A stretch of 18,378 nt of DNA. Source: Bacteroidota bacterium. GTDB taxonomy: Bacteria; Bacteroidota; Bacteroidia; UKL13-3. Below are positions 13,554 through 18,378 of the stretch, piece after piece; positions within the stretch are counted from its first letter, which is position 1, and every line of letters starts with the position of its first letter. The translations under genes were made by a program, and so were the position numbers. The stretch lies in contig CANHJJ010000012.1 of NCBI GenBank assembly GCA_947460565.1, forward strand, positions 1-18,378. The letters run 5' to 3'. The notes under the pieces were generated by a model. That model was not told where the DNA came from, searched no databases, and saw nothing but the letters and a program-made list of their open reading frames with translations.

Positions 13554-16500
13554 CTATCTCATCAAATAAATCTTACCCGTATTCTCAACAAAGAATTTGT
13601 TCTCATCCTTCACTTTGGTATTGAGTCTACGTTCAATATCTGCTCCATTTATTTTGCTTAATACTTGGTATAAATACACCCCATTTGCTAACCTATCGCC
13701 ATACATATCAGTTCCGTCCCATGCAAAATCAGAGATATTGTTTCCTATGCGCATAGTTCCAAATTCTTGTTTGCTAACCTCTCTCACAACCTTTCCGGTT
13801 ATGGTAGTTATGCGAATTAACAAATCATCTGGTATCTTATCTCCTGTAAGCGTATAAACAAATCGCATGTTTGTGGTACAAGGATTTGGATATGGATAAA
13901 AATAACTAATACTGCTTTTGCTTATTACATTAAAGTCTATCGCGTATTCATTGGCTCCAGATGCATTGCCGCTTGCATCTTTGCTCATCACCTTTAGGCC
14001 ATATACCCCATCAGATAACTTCTGAGGTCTATATTCCAAAACAGCTTTATTATCGGTACTTGTGGCTGGAATAAATTTCAAATCGAGGCTATTTAAATTG
14101 ATGCGCTCGTAATTAAAATTTTGAGGAGTGCGCAGGTACAAACTAAAAGTTGAAGTGTCATTTTGAAGTTTAAAAACATTGTTATCGATAGATACAATTC
14201 TGATTGTTGGACTAGGAGAAACAATGTCTTCATTGGCAATTCTTGAACCATCAAAAGTCACCTCTAAATATGGATTGGTTTTATCTGTTTGAACCGTGAA
14301 CGTTTTTGAAAGGGTGTTATTAATAAAGCTTTGCTCTTTCACGCCTTCATCTGCATTCAACTTCAGTGTCAAAGTATTCAATCCAGAAAGGATATCGGTG
14401 GGCATTTTCTTTTCAATTAAAACAGAATCATAAGCCAACAAATTCTTTATTTTTATCTGCTGCTTATACTTTAAAAGCCTACTTTCATCAGCTATGGAGA
14501 AATCTACAATAGATGAATCATATGGTGTGTTTGAAAGGTTTCTTGCCAATATTTTAATACTTAGACTATCACCTTGAGAGAGCTTATCATTATAAAAACT
14601 AAACTGTGATGATGGGTCTAACATGGCTTCAGATGCCAATGAATAATTTACCTGCAGAAAGCCGAACTGATGAGGTGTTCTGAATGTACTATCTACATAA
14701 TTTGCCCTAATTTTCAGGTAAGGATATTGAGTAGCATCAATATTGGATAGGTTATAATTCGAAGTATTCACATTGCTGGCCAAGCTTGTCTCTTGTCCGT
14801 TCTTGTTGATACCAATCACATCAAACCAATACCTCCCTGATGGCAATACATCTGTATTGTTCATCTGAAAACTTAAAGATTGCCATACATTAGCGGGACC
14901 AATCGGAGTGGTTGTAAAATTGCCTGTAAACCATTTGCCAACAATATTTGCCGTAAACCTAACTTGATCGGCCAAGGCAGTATCAGGTATTCCAGACTTG
15001 TCGTTGTAAATTGTATCTTCAAAGGCAGTTCCCGTATTAGCACCTTTTTTACCCACCATGGCCCAAGCGGTATTGTTACTTCCTATGGCTGGAATTTTTA
15101 TGGTACCAAATTTCTTAAATGCATCCCTTAGCTCTTGGCTCCAATTGGCTGGATTTGAATTCAACCTGGAGAACATACCCACATAATAACCCTCTCCCAC
15201 CGAATCAATAAAGGCTTTTAAATCACTTTGTCCTTGCGGGTTATTGGTATTGAAAGTATAATAGCGAAGCGAGACATCATTCACACCATTTTTGTTATCA
15301 ATAATATTTTGACATTGAAAAGGATAGTTGGGAAGCTCTGTGCTTTCATCGGCTTTGTATTTGTTAAATACTGTTGCAACAACGCCTTCATTCAAACATT
15401 TAAAGACTTGGGCATTTAAAAAGTAAGGTGAGGTAAATGAATTTAATGCTGTGTTCCATCTGCGAACATATATACCAATTTGCTTTTCATCATCAGCAAA
15501 TTCAAGCTGTCTGGTGATTGGATTTTGCATCATCAATTCGCTTGATGACCAATTTTTGTATTGATCGAAATTACTTTGACGCAAACCTCCTCCTCCATTT
15601 TTCAGGTAAGTGAAACTACTCATATTCCATTGTCCTCCTTGGCTTTCAGGTAGGTTTAATCGGCTTCTCCAAAAGTATACTTGAGAATCTTTAGCATTCA
15701 AATTCAATTGCCAAGTAGCTAATGACTGCGCTGTGACAATACCTGATGTTTGGTAAAAAGAACTTACAGGGTTGAATTGAATACTTGTATCTACCTCAAA
15801 AATATACTCACTGTTGTTTGCAAATAAATAATTGTTTTGAGCGATGAGTTTAACAGCGCCTGAATTTACAATGGCATAGTTGGATGGAAGTAAATTAGTC
15901 AATCCAGTGCCTGGAATAAACACACTTAAACTCGCGCTGTTGTTTTGCTTTCGAGATTCAACTAAACGGTTGTTTTTATCAAGCCATAATTCAAAAGTGT
16001 TGTTACCTACCAAATCCTTGTCAGACCCTTTAATCCATATTTGTATAGTGTCTTTATAGTATGGAGTTAATACCTTCACCATAGGTAATTCCCTTTTCTT
16101 TGCATCTGCTAAAGTTTGAGTAAGATACACTTCAATACTGTCTTCAGTTGTTCTACCTAAGTTTGTTATAAGCACATTTAAAGCAAAAGAATCGCTTTGT
16201 GCAGAAGCTCCAGCAGATAAAAACAAATCACTATTTGCTACTGTATAATCAGGCAATAAGGGGCTATATATTTTAAGTGCAGGGTCACCTTGAAGTAACA
16301 ATTGCAAATCATGTGAAGTAGTATAATCATCTGTAGAATTGATGCTTCTGAAAGCTTCTTGCAATATTTGTCCAATAGGTTTTGCATAGGCATCAAAGCA
16401 TAGCTTTTTATATACAGCATCTAACTGGGTATATAGGTTGCCATCAAAAGTGAAATTAGAATGTGCCAACCAACCAATAGCCCCTTTGTCTTTGGCGCAG

Positions 16501-18378
16501 ATATAATCTTTGCCATACACTTGACCCGTTCCACCTGGGTCGATATCATTGGCATTGCCAATATTACAGCCATTGAAGTAAAAAAATGGGTAACGGTTTC
16601 GGTTGTTCAAATCACGAATGCTACCAAAATCCAAATCAAGTATCGTTAGCGAACCATGACCTAAAAAGGTTACCAAAGACTTACCACTGTTTATTTCATC
16701 AATGAGGGTTTGTTTCAAATTACTTTGTGTAGGCAAGGTTGAATTTTTATTGTATGAACTCACATTTGCACCAAAATATTTTCTACTGATGGTATTGCCT
16801 TTTGCAGCTAATTGCGATTTAAAAATGGCTTGTTGACCTGCATCGCTGCCACCACTCAAATGTAAAACCTGCTTGCGCCATGCTTGAATACTATCTGATG
16901 AGGTTTCGTAATAAATTAATTTATCCAAATAATTTTCTGCTTCCTCATTGCTTGAAGCTGCTATACGTCCTGTGGCAATGGCAGGTTCTTTAGTGCTTCC
17001 CGCCAATCCTGCAGTAAACATATTATCGCTTGCAGGCTCGCCTATGGATGGTACAAGGTTGTTAGCAAAATACTCATTGGTATTGGGTAAACGGGTTAAG
17101 CTGTTTTGGTAACCTCTACCTAATAACAAAAGAAATGAAGGTTTGATGAGTTGCTTAGTTAAAAGATGATTGCAAAACCTTCTTACAGCCAGTGGGTGAG
17201 GATATCCATAAAAATACAAATCATATAATTGATTACTATTTACCAACAAGGTATTGTATTTGCTCGACCTGTATTGTTTGTATCGATTGGCAGCAGCAGC
17301 CAACTTCTCATTCGATACAATCAAAAATTCATAATTATTATTTGGATCTATTGAAACAAAATTGATAGGCTGCAAAGCCGCAATTGCCATAACATCCAAA
17401 GAGTCGCAAAGATAGATTTCATGAGGCTTTCCATCGTTGTTCAATAAAGCATGAATTTCGTTTCCATTCTTCAAGGTGGCTTGAATTCTATGTGATGTAT
17501 TTAAATCATATAGAATAGGATTTTGAAATCCCGAAGCATAAGAATCAAATTTTAAATAGGACCTCATTCCTGATTGAATGGCATTGTGCCTAAATCTTAA
17601 AATGGATTGATTACCCAAATTAAATAGCCTTGCATATTGCAGTTTGATATAGGATACCGCTTGTATATCACTGGCTACACCTAAATCATTTAACACATCA
17701 AATCGAAAGCGGGTGCTGTTGTTTCCAATAAATGAATTAGAAAGCATATTGCTAAATGTATTAATGCCATATCCCACAAAACTCGAGTCTTTTATATTGG
17801 TATAATTTCCAGCATCTGCAGCCACGCTGATTCGCAAATGGTGATTTACCAAATTAGCGTTCAAGTTTGCATTGCTATTGCCAAAAACCTTACACTCATA
17901 ACTTGGACTAAAACCCGATGCTGTGGCAAATGGCGTATTGAAAATAAACTCTCTGCTCTCACCTGCATTTATCAATGAACCCACCCAACCTTCACCATCC
18001 AAATAAGGGCTTAAATAATAGGGATCAGGGTATGAGGGTATGAAGCCACCTCTGTAATAAAAATCTTTGAGTACTATGTTTTGACTGTAGCTAAAATAAG
18101 GCTCTGGTATGTATGCTGCATAATTTGTATCATTCAATTCACCTAATCTTGCAACAATTATTGGGCTGCTTGCTGGCAGAATAGTCAAGAAATAATAGGC
18201 CGTATCTGTGTATAAACTATAAAAGTTGTGTGCTTGGTCTGCCGCACTTCGATACAATTCAGTATCTAGTTTCCCATCATTTTTGTCAGCATAAAATTCA
18301 ATAAAATCGCCTGCATCAAACTGACCGTCTTTATCGCCATTGATAAATATGGCTTGTTCTTGGCCATCTCTATATAAC
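13554..18378 (-). CDS. C25-family cysteine peptidase with T9SS sorting domain, PorU2-like (cut by right edge)
   Basis: A giant secreted or cell-surface protein, at least 1607 residues; the frame is open to the right edge. The codon at 18257 is TTG inside a conserved-looking stretch (...GDFIEFYADKNDGKLDTELYRS), so it is not the start. Numbering from that TTG: an N-terminal beta region (1-300); a gingipain-like C25 peptidase domain (about 310-665) with FLGHGS (His534) and YFNGCNIGN (Cys564), the catalytic pair, 30 residues apart; a CARDB-like domain (about 670-790) and a second one late (about 1240-1330), beta-rich linkers, and at the end YPNPC followed by a FlgD-like T9SS C-terminal domain (DFAWDGTDMYGDRLANGVYLYQV) ending KIYLMR. 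T9SS proteins are exported across the outer membrane by this tail. It is longer than classical PorU sortase and carries a sorting domain itself, which fits the PorU2 group. Target unknown. No other T9SS gene is in the window. Confidence 0.88.
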   Translation of the reverse strand, partial: LYRDGQEQAIFINGDKDGQFDAGDFIEFYADKNDGKLDTELYRSAADQAHNFYSLYTDTAYYFLTILPASSPIIVARLGELNDTNYAAYIPEPYFSYSQNIVLKDFYYRGGFIPSYPDPYYLSPYLDGEGWVGSLINAGESREFIFNTPFATASGFSPSYECKVFGNSNANLNANLVNHHLRISVAADAGNYTNIKDSSFVGYGINTFSNMLSNSFIGNNSTRFRFDVLNDLGVASDIQAVSYIKLQYARLFNLGNQSILRFRHNAIQSGMRSYLKFDSYASGFQNPILYDLNTSHRIQATLKNGNEIHALLNNDGKPHEIYLCDSLDVMAIAALQPINFVSIDPNNNYEFLIVSNEKLAAAANRYKQYRSSKYNTLLVNSNQLYDLYFYGYPHPLAVRRFCNHLLTKQLIKPSFLLLLGRGYQNSLTRLPNTNEYFANNLVPSIGEPASDNMFTAGLAGSTKEPAIATGRIAASSNEEAENYLDKLIYYETSSDSIQAWRKQVLHLSGGSDAGQQAIFKSQLAAKGNTISRKYFGANVSSYNKNSTLPTQSNLKQTLIDEINSGKSLVTFLGHGSLTILDLDFGSIRDLNNRNRYPFFYFNGCNIGNANDIDPGGTGQVYGKDYICAKDKGAIGWLAHSNFTFDGNLYTQLDAVYKKLCFDAYAKPIGQILQEAFRSINSTDDYTTSHDLQLLLQGDPALKIYSPLLPDYTVANSDLFLSAGASAQSDSFALNVLITNLGRTTEDSIEVYLTQTLADAKKRELPMVKVLTPYYKDTIQIWIKGSDKDLVGNNTFELWLDKNNRLVESRKQNNSASLSVFIPGTGLTNLLPSNYAIVNSGAVKLIAQNNYLFANNSEYIFEVDTSIQFNPVSSFYQTSGIVTAQSLATWQLNLNAKDSQVYFWRSRLNLPESQGGQWNMSSFTYLKNGGGGLRQSNFDQYKNWSSSELMMQNPITRQLEFADDEKQIGIYVRRWNTALNSFTSPYFLNAQVFKCLNEGVVATVFNKYKADESTELPNYPFQCQNIIDNKNGVNDVSLRYYTFNTNNPQGQSDLKAFIDSVGEGYYVGMFSRLNSNPANWSQELRDAFKKFGTIKIPAIGSNNTAWAMVGKKGANTGTAFEDTIYNDKSGIPDTALADQVRFTANIVGKWFTGNFTTTPIGPANVWQSLSFQMNNTDVLPSGRYWFDVIGINKNGQETSLASNVNTSNYNLSNIDATQYPYLKIRANYVDSTFRTPHQFGFLQVNYSLASEAMLDPSSQFSFYNDKLSQGDSLSIKILARNLSNTPYDSSIVDFSIADESRLLKYKQQIKIKNLLAYDSVLIEKKMPTDILSGLNTLTLKLNADEGVKEQSFINNTLSKTFTVQTDKTNPYLEVTFDGSRIANEDIVSPSPTIRIVSIDNNVFKLQNDTSTFSLYLRTPQNFNYERINLNSLDLKFIPATSTDNKAVLEYRPQKLSDGVYGLKVMSKDASGNASGANEYAIDFNVISKSSISYFYPYPNPCTTNMRFVYTLTGDKIPDDLLIRITTITGKVVREVSKQEFGTMRIGNNISDFAWDGTDMYGDRLANGVYLYQVLSKINGADIERRLNTKVKDENKFFVENTGKIYLMR

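Noticed and set aside
18255..18257. TTG as start of the large C25 peptidase gene
   Set aside because: The frame stays open upstream to the edge, and the upstream translation (GDKDGQFDAGDFIEFYADKNDG) is typical of the N-terminal part of this family.

Overview
The window looks like chromosomal DNA from an AT-rich member of the Bacteroidota, probably an aquatic, non-flavobacterial lineage. Evidence: a C25-peptidase protein with a type IX secretion (T9SS) C-terminal sorting domain, a TlpA-type thioredoxin lipoprotein, a GSCFA protein, starts preceded by A-rich sequence instead of Shine-Dalgarno sites, promoters of the TTG / TAnnTTTG type, and the EF-P loop form HRTPGNLRAF. The lineage is an inference; no rRNA is present.

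Left part (1-3449), all on the minus strand: the start of dnaX (runs off the left edge), a GSCFA-domain protein and two glycosyltransferases 9 nt apart.

Centre (3624-7241): a compact light-harvesting cassette on the minus strand. A 239-residue proton-pumping rhodopsin (DTE motif, Met at the colour-tuning position, Gly at the carotenoid-antenna fenestration position) is followed, after a terminator hairpin, by one long ORF that fuses a lycopene beta-cyclase (CrtY) to a beta-carotene 15,15'-dioxygenase (Blh). The two genes can take lycopene to beta-carotene to retinal to holo-rhodopsin. The earlier carotenoid genes (crtE, crtB, crtI) are not in the window. The rhodopsin promoter region carries two copies of an 11-bp palindrome, one over the predicted -33 element. 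Downstream of the fusion's stop codon the same frame stays open for 73 codons without an ATG, perhaps a remnant of a gene cut when the cassette arrived. The 577-bp divergent intergenic region towards phoH holds several strong inverted repeats.

Right of the cassette, on the plus strand: a PIN-PhoH ATPase (7242-8621), gatB and a TlpA-like lipoprotein with a 2-nt gap (8816-11400), a RidA-family protein (11535-11945), efp with a good promoter and terminator (12050-12610), and a 70-residue membrane peptide (12780-12992). Small repeats lie between them: a G-rich element after phoH and a heptanucleotide tandem repeat before the RidA gene.

Far right: about 560 bp of non-coding, hairpin-rich sequence (12993-13553), then a very long minus-strand gene (13554 to the right edge) for a PorU2-like C25 cysteine peptidase with T9SS sorting domain, whose start lies outside the window.

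The most interesting system is the rhodopsin / CrtY-Blh pair: a retinal factory made as one polypeptide next to a rhodopsin that may also bind a carotenoid antenna.
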